Shown piece after piece: positions 34,997-44,400 of a DNA stretch of 64,000 nucleotides. Made by a program: the position numbers and the translations under genes. Position 1 is the first letter of the stretch. Each line of letters begins with the position of its first letter. The DNA comes from Ruegeria sp. R13_0 (GTDB taxonomy: Bacteria; Pseudomonadota; Alphaproteobacteria; Rhodobacterales; Rhodobacteraceae), in the NCBI RefSeq assembly GCF_017743995.1, contig NZ_JAGHRB010000003.1, forward strand, positions 186,001 through 250,000, read 5' to 3'. The notes under the pieces were generated by a model. That model searched no databases, had not been told where the DNA came from, and worked only from the letters and a program-made list of their open reading frames with translations.

Positions 34997-35383
34997 GTGA
35001 ATATCGGAGATGTAGCAGAACGTTCGGGTCTGCCTGCCAAAACCATCCGCTATTACGAGGATATCGGATTCATCAAACCCAGGCGCAGTCTGAACGGGTA
35101 TCGACATTTCGACGAAAAGGAACTGCACAAACTGGCCTTCATCGGGCGGGCCCGTTCCTTGGGCTTTACCATTGAGGATTGCCGTTCACTACTGGCGTTG
35201 TACGAGGACAAAGAACGCGCAAGCGCGGACGTGAAGGATATCGCCAAACAGAACCTAAAAGAGATAGATGCCAAGATCGCGGACCTGAAGGCCATGCATG
35301 CTACACTGTCTCATCTGATCGACGAATGTGCTGGCGACCACCGCCCTGACTGCCCGATCCTGAAGAACCTCGGCCAAACTTAG
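34997..35383 (+). CDS. hmrR: Copper-responsive MerR-family activator HmrR/CueR
   Basis: A 128-residue regulator. MerR winged helix at the N-terminus (NIGDVAERSGLPAKTIRYYE, GFIKPRRSLNGYRHF, LGFTIEDCRSLLALY), a dimerisation helix, and a C-terminal metal loop LIDECAGDHRPDCPIL, in which the two Cys eight apart are the Cu(I) ligands of CueR/HmrR. It twists promoters with a 19-base spacer to turn them on. All seven TTGACC-N19 promoters listed here are candidate targets. Last gene of the copA unit, so it also raises its own level. Confidence 0.92.
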   Translation: MNIGDVAERSGLPAKTIRYYEDIGFIKPRRSLNGYRHFDEKELHKLAFIGRARSLGFTIEDCRSLLALYEDKERASADVKDIAKQNLKEIDAKIADLKAMHATLSHLIDECAGDHRPDCPILKNLGQT

Positions 35384-35532
35384 ATGCGCTCATCGTATGA
35401 ACTGCCTCCGATTTTGGCAGTTTGTTACGTGTATTCGCGGGAATCAGCTTCATTTCGATGCAGCGCACCAACTCACCTGTTTTTTTCTCCGACTGGCTTG
35501 AACACACGTTACGTTCGTCCTAACTGCACGGG

Positions 35533-35925
35533 ATGGAGTGGAAGTTCTTCTCAGTGTTGCGAATGACGTTTCTGACATGCGTCTGCTTGGCGATGACCTT
35601 CGTCGGCACTGTTGTGGTCGCGAGCAGTGACGTCAAAAACAGTAGCACCTCTGAGCCTCACGGCGTTTCAATGGCTGCAAAGTCATCAGACTTCAAACAC
35701 GACCATAGCGGTTTGCATCCGACGACTGGCCAAATCCACACTGATAGCCACGTAAATCACAGCGGAGAATGTCATTCCGGCATCTGCTGCGTTGGTGAAT
35801 ATCCTACCCAAGTGAGTGTTGCTGTGTTGGCTACAGCTTTCGGGCAGCAAAACCGAAACATGGATTCGGAAACCCATCTGTCTCAGGGACCTCTGACTCC
35901 CGATCGTCCTCCTCAAATCTCCTGA
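35533..35925 (+). CDS. Small secreted His/Cys protein, DUF2946-like
   Basis: A 130-residue exported protein: signal peptide (MTFLTCVCLAMTFVGTVVVA), a His-rich stretch (HDHSGLHPTTGQIHTDSHVN), a Cys motif HSGECHSGICCVGEY, then a hydrophobic patch and a proline-containing end (DRPPQIS). It has the same layout as the proteins at 27609 and 46824. It lies just before cusB and may be a periplasmic copper-binding helper, inferred from context. The start could also be the second ATG at 35563. The 149 bases from hmrR hold no gene. Confidence 0.6.
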   Translation: MEWKFFSVLRMTFLTCVCLAMTFVGTVVVASSDVKNSSTSEPHGVSMAAKSSDFKHDHSGLHPTTGQIHTDSHVNHSGECHSGICCVGEYPTQVSVAVLATAFGQQNRNMDSETHLSQGPLTPDRPPQIS

Positions 35926-35934
35926 CATCCTCAG

Positions 35935-35950
35935 GCCCGCAAGCGCGGGC
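35935..35950 (+). terminator. Short GC hairpin before cusB
   Basis: GCCCGC, AAGC, GCGGGC, followed by ATTCATGTTGTTT. A weak candidate terminator or leader structure between the small secreted gene and cusB. Confidence 0.3.
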
Positions 35951-36000
35951 ATTCATGTTGTTTCGGTTCCAGCATTCAATGCGACCGTCGGGAGATTATT

Positions 36001-38196
36001 ATGCGTGGAAGATATGCGGCACTATCAGTACTTGCCTTGGCGTTTGGCCTGGGTGGAGGTGTCATTCTTGAAAGACTGTACCTGAATCCAATTGATCAGG
36101 GCCAGTCGAACGAACCAGAGGTCCTTTATTGGGTAGCACCGATGGATCCGAATTTTCGGCAGCCTGGACCTGGAAAATCGCCGATGGGTATGGATTTGAT
36201 CCCGGTTTATTCTGGGCAGGAACCTACCGGCGACCCTGAAGAAGTCACCCTAAGCGCTGCGGAAATCAACGCAATTGGTGTGCGGACTGCGGTTGCACGC
36301 ATGACTGATATCGAACCTCGCATCGAGACGGTGGGTTTCGTCGGCTTTGACGAACACCTGACCAATCACGTTCATACGCGTGTTGAAGGTTGGATTGAGC
36401 AACTGAAAGTTCGCGCGGTCGGTGATCGGGTTGAGAAGGGGCAAGTTTTATTTGAACTCTTTTCACCATTGATCGCAGCTGCGACCGGCGATCTTGTACG
36501 CGCAGTTGAAGCCGGTGACCCGCGGATTTTGGACGCGGCGCGCAATAAGTTGATCAGCCACGGTATGTCCGCACGTCAGGTTGCAGAGATCGAGGCGGGC
36601 GGTGAGTTGGTTCGAAATGTGCAAATTGAGGCGCCTCAAAACGGTGTTGTCATAGCGCTGAATGCCGCTGATGGAATGTACCTGCAGCCAGGCACGCTTG
36701 CGTTTTCGGTCACCGATCTTTCTGAAGTATGGTTGATCGTCGATGTTTTCGAACGAGATATTGCACGTTTGTCGGAGGACATGCGCGCAATAGCAAGGTT
36801 CGAGCACCTACCCGGTCGCACCTTCGAAGGCGAAATCGACTATGTTTACCCTGAGCTTGATCCGCAAACCCGAACTCTTCCCGTCAGACTGAGTTTCGAT
36901 AACACCGACGGCGTTCTTCGGCCGGGCATGTTTGGCAGCGTTAGCCTTATACCGGATGAAAGCCGGAATGTTCTCACTGTTCCATCAGAGGCGCTAATTC
37001 GTACTGGTTCGGCGGAACGCGTCATCTTGAAAACAGGCGATGGTACTTTTCGCCCGAGACTGGTGACCACAGGTCTTCGAGACAGTTTCGGCGAGGGGGG
37101 TCGAACAGAAGTTCTGCAAGGGCTTGAACCCGGTGAGGAAGTTGTCGCATCCGCACAGTTTCTAATCGACAGTGAAAGTGCTTTGAGCGCCGGTTTCACC
37201 CGAATGGCACCAACGGATACCGAACCAGCACGCGGGGCAGGCACCCTGGTTTCACTCGATGCCGAAAATCGTATGGCAACTGTTCGTCACGATGTTCTCG
37301 AAAGCCTCGATTGGCCCGCAATGACTTCGCAGTTTCCGGTTAGGTCTGGTGTTTCGCTCGACCGTTTGAATGCTGGCGACGCGGTTGCTTTCGTGATCGC
37401 GCGGGGTGCGGATGGGCTTCTGAGCCTGATGGAGCTTGCGCCGGACGACGGTATTGCCGGAACTGGAGCTGGTGTTGCGCGCGCCGTCACTTCCGATGGC
37501 AAATTGACGCTTGAGCACGGACCAATCCCCGAGCTCGGTTGGCCGGCCATGACAATGGATTTGTCGGTTGTCGGAGTAGATCTCACTACCGTGCCTATCG
37601 GCATGCCAATTGAGTTTGATCTGGCTGAGGGAGAAGGGGGGATGTTCTCGATTGTGGCAATTCGCGAAGAGGGCTCCACGCCAACGGATTCTGTTGAACC
37701 TGAAGAAACCAAGACGCCTTCTGCTCCACCGATTGTGGTCACCGGCACGATCAACCTCGTTAATGCTGAGGCGGGAACTGCAAGCATCACTCACGGGCCG
37801 ATGACTGAGATTGGTATGCCGGGGATGACCATGGATTTCCCATTAGAGCCGTCATTGGACCCTAACATGCTCGAAGTCGGTTCTGAAATGACTCTGACTT
37901 TCGCGCGTGCAGATGGCATGACAATGGTATTGGCCGAGGCAACGCCTATTGCGCCGCCGCTTCAGGTTTCTGGCCGGATTAACAGTATCGACGCAAACGC
38001 GCGGACCGCGAATGTAACACACGGTCCGATGACTGAGATCGGCATGCCGGGCATGACCATGGATTTCCCGGTTGCGGAGGGGATTGAGGTTTCTAACTTG
38101 CCTGTAGGGATTGATGTTTCTTTGATCCTTCGCCGCAATCCCGACTTTTCGATGACGCTGTTAGAGGTCGCGCTTGATGGGAGTGTTACGCAGTGA
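36001..38196 (+). CDS. cusB: CusB-type efflux adaptor with heavy-metal-binding N-terminus and four C-terminal CusF-like domains
   Basis: A 731-residue periplasmic adaptor, much longer than the usual 400-500. N-terminal anchor, then a heavy-metal-binding domain (YWVAPMDPNFRQPGPGKSPM, GMDLIPVY, residues 42-70), then the barrel-sandwich and beta domains of an RND adaptor (about 75-405, with VEGWIEQLKVRAVGDRVEKG). Four CusF-like domains follow at about 410-478, 488-555, 579-645 and 655-731. Their copper motifs are WPAMTS, WPAMTM, MPGMTM and MPGMTM. So domain 2 keeps the full His/Trp/Met set, domain 1 has lost the last Met, and domains 3 and 4 have Met in place of Trp. It links CusA to an outer-membrane channel (not encoded nearby) and passes Cu(I)/Ag(I). 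The stop overlaps the cusA start. Confidence 0.9.
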   Translation: MRGRYAALSVLALAFGLGGGVILERLYLNPIDQGQSNEPEVLYWVAPMDPNFRQPGPGKSPMGMDLIPVYSGQEPTGDPEEVTLSAAEINAIGVRTAVARMTDIEPRIETVGFVGFDEHLTNHVHTRVEGWIEQLKVRAVGDRVEKGQVLFELFSPLIAAATGDLVRAVEAGDPRILDAARNKLISHGMSARQVAEIEAGGELVRNVQIEAPQNGVVIALNAADGMYLQPGTLAFSVTDLSEVWLIVDVFERDIARLSEDMRAIARFEHLPGRTFEGEIDYVYPELDPQTRTLPVRLSFDNTDGVLRPGMFGSVSLIPDESRNVLTVPSEALIRTGSAERVILKTGDGTFRPRLVTTGLRDSFGEGGRTEVLQGLEPGEEVVASAQFLIDSESALSAGFTRMAPTDTEPARGAGTLVSLDAENRMATVRHDVLESLDWPAMTSQFPVRSGVSLDRLNAGDAVAFVIARGADGLLSLMELAPDDGIAGTGAGVARAVTSDGKLTLEHGPIPELGWPAMTMDLSVVGVDLTTVPIGMPIEFDLAEGEGGMFSIVAIREEGSTPTDSVEPEETKTPSAPPIVVTGTINLVNAEAGTASITHGPMTEIGMPGMTMDFPLEPSLDPNMLEVGSEMTLTFARADGMTMVLAEATPIAPPLQVSGRINSIDANARTANVTHGPMTEIGMPGMTMDFPVAEGIEVSNLPVGIDVSLILRRNPDFSMTLLEVALDGSVTQ

Positions 38197-41100
38197 TCAC
38201 GGCCATCATTCGTTCTTCTCTTGCCAACAGGTTCGTCATCTTGGCCCTCGCATTCATGATAGGAGTTGCGGGTATTTGGGCCATTCGTGAGACGCCGGTT
38301 GATGCAATCCCGGATCTTTCGGATGTCCAGGTAATTGTTCGCACGCCATATCCCGGGCAAGCACCTCAAGTTGTCGAAAACCAAATCACATATCCACTTG
38401 CGACAGCCCTATTGGCCGTACCCGGTGCAAAAGACGTTCGCGGGTTCTCGTTCTTTGGAGACAGCTTTGTATATGTCGTCTTTGAGGACGGGACGGACCT
38501 CTACTGGGCTCGGTCGCGTGTGCTCGAATATTTGGGCCAGATTACCGGCAGCTTGCCTGAAGGCGTGTCACCACAACTTGGCCCAGATGCGACTGGGGTC
38601 GGGTGGATTTATCAGTATGCGCTGGTTGACAGAACCGGAAATCATGATCTGGCTCAGCTCAGGACTCTGCAGGATTGGTTTCTGAAATACGAATTACAAG
38701 CCGTGGAAGGCGTCTCAGAAGTCGCCACCATCGGCGGAATGGTCAAACAGTACCAGGTCGTCGTCGACCCAAACAAACTACGTGCCTATGACATAACACT
38801 TGCACAATTGAGGACGGCTATTCAGGCGGCCAACCGCGAGACGGGCGGCAGCGTCATTGAGATGGGTGAAGCCGAATTCATGGTCAGGTCATCGGGCTAC
38901 ATCGATGAATTGTCAGACCTTGCAAGCGCGCCATTGATGGTCAACGAGCGCGGCGCCGCTCTGACGCTTGGAGACGTCGCTGAAATCCGCCTGGGGCCTG
39001 AAATGCGCCGTGGTGTCGGGGAGCTCGACGGGCAAGGAGACGCGGTTGGCGGAGTGGTCATCCTGCGATGGGGTGGGAACGCATTAGCGACGATCAAAGC
39101 GGTGGAAGCGCGCATAGAAGAGTTGCGTTCAAACCTGCCGGAAGGGGTCGAAATCATAACGACCTACGACCGATCTGGTGTGATTGAGCGCGCTATCGAT
39201 AACCTCCAGAAGAAATTGACGCAGGAATTCATCGTCGTTGTTCTTGTGTGCGCGGCTTTTCTACTTCATCTGCGGTCATCCCTCGTAATTCTTCTGTCGC
39301 TCCCTCTGGGAATCTTTGCCGCATTTATTCTGATGAAGGCGCAAGGAGTAAACGCAAACATCATGTCGCTCGGCGGCATAGCCATCGCTATTGGTGCGAT
39401 GGTCGACGCATCGATTGTGATGATCGAGGCGATGCACAGGCGGTTGGAAAAAGAAAAGCTCACAGCAGAGAACAGATGGCGGATTGTGCAAGAGTGCGCG
39501 TCTGAGGTGGGACCAGCACTTTTTTATTCTCTGGCGATCATCACGGTTAGTTTTCTGCCTGTCTTCGTTCTGGAAAATCAGGAAGGTAGGCTCTTCTCGC
39601 CACTCGCTTATACCAAAACCTACGCCATGGCTGCAGCCGCCATCCTTTCGATAACGCTGGTTCCGGTCTTGATGGGTTACTTTGTAAGGGGGCGTATTCT
39701 ACCGGAGCGAAAAAATCCGCTAAATCGCTTGGTCGTGTTCGTGTACCGCCCATTTCTGGACGCGGCAATTGCCTGGCCATGGGCAACAACACTGTTGGCC
39801 GGCGTTCTGGTGACGTCCATGTGGTACCCGTACCAGAGAATTGGCTCTGAATTCATGCCCGAGTTGAACGAAGGTGATTTTCTCTACATGCCGAGCTTCT
39901 ACCCCGGGATCTCGACGGGAAAAGCCCGTGAGGTACTGCAGCAGACCAACCGTCTGATCGCGACCGTGCCTGAAGTCGAAACTGTTCACGGTAAAGTTGG
40001 GCGTGCGGAGACTGCAACCGATCCAGCACCTCTAACGATGGTGGAGACCACTATCCAACTCAAGCCGAAAAAAGAATGGCGACCCGGCATGACAATGGAG
40101 AAAATCCGGAATGAGCTCGATCGAATTGTTCAGGTTCCGGGCGTCACAAATGTTTGGATCCAACCTATCAAGAACCGCATCGATATGCTTGCAACCGGTA
40201 TCCGTACACCTGTCGGTGTCAAAATATCCGGCACCGACTTGGAGGTCATTACAGATATAGGGATCGAAGTAGAACGTGCGGTCGCTGATATTGAAGGGAC
40301 GGCTTCCGCCTACGCAGAGCGACCTGTTGGCGGGCGTTTCATCGAAATCGACGTCAAGCGTGATGCCGCCTCCCGATACATGATGAGTGTTCGAGAAGTT
40401 CAGGACGTAGTGCAGACCGCAATTGGCGGTATGCAAGTGTCGGAATCTGTGGAGGGGCTGGAGAGGTTTCCTATAAACCTTCGGTACCCTCAGGCATGGC
40501 GAGACAGCCCGGAACGGCTCGAAAATCTTCCTGTCGTCACGCCGTCGGGTGCTCATGTGCCACTGTCCGCTCTCGCCGATATTCGAATAGTTGACGGGCC
40601 GGGAATGATACGATCAGAGAACGCTCGACGAACTGGGTTCGTGTTCATCGACATCGCAGGGCGCGACCTGGGCGGCTATGTGGCCGAAGCACAAGAGGTG
40701 GTTGCAGAAAAGGTCAACCTGCCTCCGGGTTATTCGCTGACCTGGTCGGGGCAGTATGAGTACATTGAGAGAATGCAGGACAGGCTGACGATCGTTGCTC
40801 CTGCAACCCTGCTAATCATCACGCTCATGCTTTTCTTGGCGTTCAATCGGGTGATTGAGGTCGGGATAATTCTTGCGGCGCTTCCGGTCGCATTGGCAGG
40901 TGGGGTTTGGTTCTTATGGTATCTTAACTTCGATATCTCAATTGCTGTGCTCGTGGGCTTCATCGCGCTGGCGGGAGTTGCCGTGGAAACAGCGATTGTC
41001 ATGTTGCTGTACCTCAATCTTGCTTGGGAGAAACGTCGTGGGCTGGCGCAATCGGAACAGCGAAAGCTGACACGTGACGATATCGAAGACGCGGTGTTCG

Positions 41101-41372
41101 AAGGCGCCGTTCTTCGGGTTCGGCCGAAGGTAATGACTGTAGCCACGATCTTTGCAGCACTGATACCCATCATGTACGGCACCGGTACAGGCTCTGAAAT
41201 CATGCAGCGGATCGCTGCGCCGATGATTGGGGGCATGGTGACAGCGACCCTTCTTACGCTTTTCGTCATTCCCGCAATATTCGTGATTTGGAAACGGCTC
41301 GCGCTCAATCGCGTGAACCGAGAGATCTCCCACACGATCCAGGAAGTGCCCCCTGCGCTTCCGGCAGAATGA
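38193..41372 (+). CDS. cusA: CusA-type heavy-metal RND efflux pump
   Basis: A 1059-residue inner-membrane transporter, full length for the HME-RND family: N-terminal span, two large periplasmic loops, twelve spans (for example GAMVDASIVMIEAMHRRLEK in TM4 with the proton-relay Asp, and LVGFIALAGVAVETAIVMLL). The periplasmic Met-rich region (MSVREVQDVVQTAIGGMQVS) is typical of CusA. It exports Cu(I)/Ag(I) across the envelope as a tripartite complex with the CusB above. The start is a GTG overlapping the cusB stop. No outer-membrane CusC gene follows, unless the barrel protein at 15994 or a distant gene serves. Confidence 0.94.
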   Translation: MITAIIRSSLANRFVILALAFMIGVAGIWAIRETPVDAIPDLSDVQVIVRTPYPGQAPQVVENQITYPLATALLAVPGAKDVRGFSFFGDSFVYVVFEDGTDLYWARSRVLEYLGQITGSLPEGVSPQLGPDATGVGWIYQYALVDRTGNHDLAQLRTLQDWFLKYELQAVEGVSEVATIGGMVKQYQVVVDPNKLRAYDITLAQLRTAIQAANRETGGSVIEMGEAEFMVRSSGYIDELSDLASAPLMVNERGAALTLGDVAEIRLGPEMRRGVGELDGQGDAVGGVVILRWGGNALATIKAVEARIEELRSNLPEGVEIITTYDRSGVIERAIDNLQKKLTQEFIVVVLVCAAFLLHLRSSLVILLSLPLGIFAAFILMKAQGVNANIMSLGGIAIAIGAMVDASIVMIEAMHRRLEKEKLTAENRWRIVQECASEVGPALFYSLAIITVSFLPVFVLENQEGRLFSPLAYTKTYAMAAAAILSITLVPVLMGYFVRGRILPERKNPLNRLVVFVYRPFLDAAIAWPWATTLLAGVLVTSMWYPYQRIGSEFMPELNEGDFLYMPSFYPGISTGKAREVLQQTNRLIATVPEVETVHGKVGRAETATDPAPLTMVETTIQLKPKKEWRPGMTMEKIRNELDRIVQVPGVTNVWIQPIKNRIDMLATGIRTPVGVKISGTDLEVITDIGIEVERAVADIEGTASAYAERPVGGRFIEIDVKRDAASRYMMSVREVQDVVQTAIGGMQVSESVEGLERFPINLRYPQAWRDSPERLENLPVVTPSGAHVPLSALADIRIVDGPGMIRSENARRTGFVFIDIAGRDLGGYVAEAQEVVAEKVNLPPGYSLTWSGQYEYIERMQDRLTIVAPATLLIITLMLFLAFNRVIEVGIILAALPVALAGGVWFLWYLNFDISIAVLVGFIALAGVAVETAIVMLLYLNLAWEKRRGLAQSEQRKLTRDDIEDAVFEGAVLRVRPKVMTVATIFAALIPIMYGTGTGSEIMQRIAAPMIGGMVTATLLTLFVIPAIFVIWKRLALNRVNREISHTIQEVPPALPAE

Positions 41373-41401
41373 TACCCACAACCTTGAAACAGGAGCATCT
41401 G

Positions 41402-41743
41402 ATGAAAACTTTGACTGCTATTGTGGCCCTTTTGGCCGTGTCTACGACAACCAGCATCGCGCAAACGAACCAGGGCATGGACCATTCCAACATGTCCATG
41501 TCTTCCGAACAGATGGAAGGGGCGGTTCACGCAAAAGCTTTGGTGAACTCAATTGGCGACGAAACCGCTAACGTCAGCCATGATCCGATCCCCGAGATCG
41601 GGTGGCCCGCGATGACGATGGATTTGCAGCTTCTTGAAAATGCCCAGATGATGGGTGAGATTAGCGCCGGTGACGAAGTCACACTGATGTTGGTCAAAAG
41701 CGATGGTGGTATGTATGCGATCGGCGCGATCATGAAAAACTGA
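41402..41743 (+). CDS. cusF: Periplasmic copper chaperone CusF
   Basis: A 113-residue exported protein with signal peptide (AIVALLAVSTTTSIA), Met/His linker (GMDHSNMSMSSEQM) and the CusF fold (ANVSHDPIPEIGWPAMTMDL: His, Trp, Met, Met ligands). It hands Cu(I)/Ag(I) to CusB. It is 29 bases after cusA, with AGGAGCATCTG as its ribosome site. Because the large CusB also carries CusF domains, this operon has five in total. Confidence 0.92.
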   Translation: MKTLTAIVALLAVSTTTSIAQTNQGMDHSNMSMSSEQMEGAVHAKALVNSIGDETANVSHDPIPEIGWPAMTMDLQLLENAQMMGEISAGDEVTLMLVKSDGGMYAIGAIMKN

Positions 41744-42308
41744 GTCTGTTGATGCGGCAGCTATTCACCAATGATGTGATTGTTCGCCGTTTCAAGGACT
41801 GTAGGAAATTCTATGAACTAAGAGAAATGGAGTAGGAGCCACTCAAGAACCAAATCGTATTTCAACGATCTGTGGCTCTGCTCAAAAGTTATCAGTCCAT
41901 TGTCGGTTAAAGGCGCTTTAATCAATTCGTTGACTGATTGAAGCCCCAAAGCTCAGAAAATCTTCCGGCTATACTGATTGAACAGAGCAATCCAGGCAAG
42001 CAGTACACAAACTGCCAACGCTTCGGTGTCTCCGGCCCGCGCCACTGCAGTTAAACTGCGCAAAATTCTGGAGCTACTTGCGCAGCCCAGTGGAAATCTG
42101 ACCGACAAGCAAATCCCACCTAAAACATTTCACTATTGGAATGTGTGTACTACAATGTCGCCGAGCTGACTTCATGCGGCCATTCAACGAACCAGCATCG
42201 AATTGTCTGAAGCGTTGCCTTGTTGGTTTTTGCTCCAGTCGAAAACGCAGCGCGGAGCGGTCAAAATGAGGATATCTCCAGGGCGATGACTTGGGAAAAC
42301 GATACGAC

Positions 42309-42929
42309 ATGACGGCTAACACAAGAGAGCACTGGGACGATGTCTATGGCGAGAAGTTTGACACCCAATTGAGTTGGCACGAGGATGATCCAGAGATATC
42401 GCTTGAACTCATCGAGTTGATCAGAGTGTCTAAGCCTTCATCCGTCATCGACATTGGTGGAGGTACATCTCGTCTTGCTGGAGCGTTGCTTGCGAAGGGG
42501 CTCCATGACGTGACAGTTCTCGATCTATCGCAGGTCGCGTTGGACACGGCCCGGGAAAGGTTGGGGCGCGCCGCTGAAACAGTCACTTGGATTTCCGCAG
42601 ATATAACTTCCTGGGTCCCCGATCGCAGATATGACGTCTGGCATGATAGGGCGGTTTTTCACTTTCTCGTGGATACGTCGCAACGCGCGGCCTATCTGGA
42701 AAGCGTGAAGAGAGGGGTAAAAATTGGCGGCCATGTGATCATTGCTACGTTTGCACTTGATGGGCCGGAGACTTGCAGTGGTCTCCCGGTCGCCCGCTAT
42801 AGTCCGAGCGATATCGCCGTGCTTTTCGAAGACCACTTTGAACTCGTCGCGCATCGCCATCACCTGCACCAAACCCCTTGGGGGGAAAGTCAGTCTTTCC
42901 AGTTCAGTGTTCTCCGCCGCTGCGTTTGA
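42309..42929 (+). CDS. Class I SAM-dependent methyltransferase
   Basis: A 206-residue protein with the SAM-binding motif I VIDIGGGTSRLAGALL, motif II VTVLDLSQVALDTA, then SADITSWVPDRRYDVWHDRA and FHFLVDTSQRAAYLESVKRG. Such small methyltransferases are often found next to metal-resistance genes, but the substrate is unknown. A TTG start at 42291 is possible; I chose the ATG. The 565 bases between cusF and this gene show no supported gene. It converges with the sensor kinase. Confidence 0.8.
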   Translation: MTANTREHWDDVYGEKFDTQLSWHEDDPEISLELIELIRVSKPSSVIDIGGGTSRLAGALLAKGLHDVTVLDLSQVALDTARERLGRAAETVTWISADITSWVPDRRYDVWHDRAVFHFLVDTSQRAAYLESVKRGVKIGGHVIIATFALDGPETCSGLPVARYSPSDIAVLFEDHFELVAHRHHLHQTPWGESQSFQFSVLRRCV

Positions 42930-43002
42930 GCCCACACCTGATACTGGCCCAAAGCGGTGCGCTTCCAATAAGCTTTCAGAACGTGCCGATTGTGTTCACA
43001 AG

Positions 43003-44400
43003 TTACGTTTGGCCCTCAAAAACTGGCAGAACCACCTTAGCGCACAAGCCGCCAGTTTCCCCGTTTAGCAATTCTATTGTGCCACCGTGCGACTGGATGA
43101 TCGTACGTGCGATCGACAGCCCCAAGCCGGTTCCGCCAGTCTCTCGCGAGCGGGATGTTTCAAGCCGCACGAATGGGTCGAATACCGCATCGAGCATATG
43201 CTCGGGGATGCCGGGCCCCTGATCCTGGATCAATATTTTTGCCTCATTCCCCTCTTGCATGACCGAGACGTTGGCCCGGGCACCATACCGGCAGGCGTTT
43301 TCAATGATATTGCGTAGAGCTCGCTTCATCAGCATCGGCCGAAGCGTGACGGCCGGATTGTCTGCTACCGATACTTCAACCGTGTTACCGGCTTGCACAA
43401 TGTCTTCGGTCGTTTTGGTTACGAATTCACCAATTCGAACGGTACTGGAAGGTTCGTGCGTGGCCACGCCCTTGGCAAATGACAGGGTAGAGTTCACCAT
43501 CTCCTGCATTTCCTCGATGGTCTCGATCAGATGGTCACGGGTCTCCTCTTCCTCCACCAGTTCGGCGCGAACCCGCAATCCCGTCAGTGGCGACCGCAAA
43601 TCGTGACCCAGCGCCCCCAATAGCCTGGTCCGATCGGCAACATAGCGAGTCAGCCTGTCACGCATATGGTTGAACGCCTGTGTCAAATCTCGCACCTCGG
43701 TCGGACCAGAAACCGTCAGTTCCTGGACGTCTTCACCGCGACCAAACTGGTCTGCAGCCAGTGACAGGCGGCGCAACGGGCCGGTCAGCCGTGTCAGTAG
43801 AAACCAAATGGCTGCTCCAAGAATTAAAGTTGCAGTTAAACCAAAGCTGACGAAGGACTGCAAAGGCCATTGCAGAGGAGGGTTATGGAACCGGGTATCC
43901 ACGTTGAGCCATTGATCGGTCGTCAGAGCGATCGACAGCTGCATCTCAATTGCGGAAACGTGATCACGCATCATTGCAATGTGCATTTCAGCCATTGTAG
44001 ACGGAACACCTTCGACCGGCAGCATATCGGGAGAGAACTCATGTAACTCTACCCTGATGGGACGGTTTTCATAGCCTGGCAGAATTCTGCGGATTGTGTT
44101 TTCGACCGTCCCACCAGCGCTATGTCCTGTGTGATCGACCGCGGGCGTATCTGTAAGGCTGAAACGCACCAGTGGAGAGCTTGCTGCCCGCAGGATCGCG
44201 TCGTGCATCTCGGGTGGAGCTTCTTCAATCAGCCGCGCGATGTTTGCGGCGCGTCCGGCGGTTTCCAGGCCAAGGGCCATATGAACTGCCATTGAGCGTT
44301 CGTCGACGAACAGCCACAGGCTGACCAGTTGCGCGGCAGTCAGCGCGGCGATGATCAAAAGGATAAGCTGACCGCGCAGACTTTGGGCAAAGCCTTTCAT
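43003..44400 (-). CDS. Sensor histidine kinase of an OmpR-type two-component system
   Basis: A 465-residue kinase: first span (LILLIIAALTAAQLVSLWLF), a periplasmic sensor domain of about 140 residues, second span (FVSFGLTATLILGAAIWFLL), HAMP, phosphoacceptor H in LLGALGHDLRSPLTGLRVRA, and the ATPase boxes NIIENACRYGA, DQGPGIPEHML and GGTGLGLSIARTI. It probably senses metal or envelope stress in the periplasm and phosphorylates the regulator encoded just upstream; the gene pair overlaps by four bases (ATGA). The periplasmic region has scattered His and Met (HTGHSAGG, MAEMHIAMMRDH) but no clear known sensor. Confidence 0.92.
   Translation of the reverse strand: MKGFAQSLRGQLILLIIAALTAAQLVSLWLFVDERSMAVHMALGLETAGRAANIARLIEEAPPEMHDAILRAASSPLVRFSLTDTPAVDHTGHSAGGTVENTIRRILPGYENRPIRVELHEFSPDMLPVEGVPSTMAEMHIAMMRDHVSAIEMQLSIALTTDQWLNVDTRFHNPPLQWPLQSFVSFGLTATLILGAAIWFLLTRLTGPLRRLSLAADQFGRGEDVQELTVSGPTEVRDLTQAFNHMRDRLTRYVADRTRLLGALGHDLRSPLTGLRVRAELVEEEETRDHLIETIEEMQEMVNSTLSFAKGVATHEPSSTVRIGEFVTKTTEDIVQAGNTVEVSVADNPAVTLRPMLMKRALRNIIENACRYGARANVSVMQEGNEAKILIQDQGPGIPEHMLDAVFDPFVRLETSRSRETGGTGLGLSIARTIIQSHGGTIELLNGETGGLCAKVVLPVFEGQT

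Noticed and set aside
41978-42169. 63-codon open frame between cusF and the methyltransferase
   Set aside because: No ribosome site, no recognisable motif, and the surrounding 560 bases look non-coding.
42250-42275. Another TTGACC on the minus strand near the methyltransferase
   Set aside because: No dyad or -10 at the right distance, so not a copper promoter.
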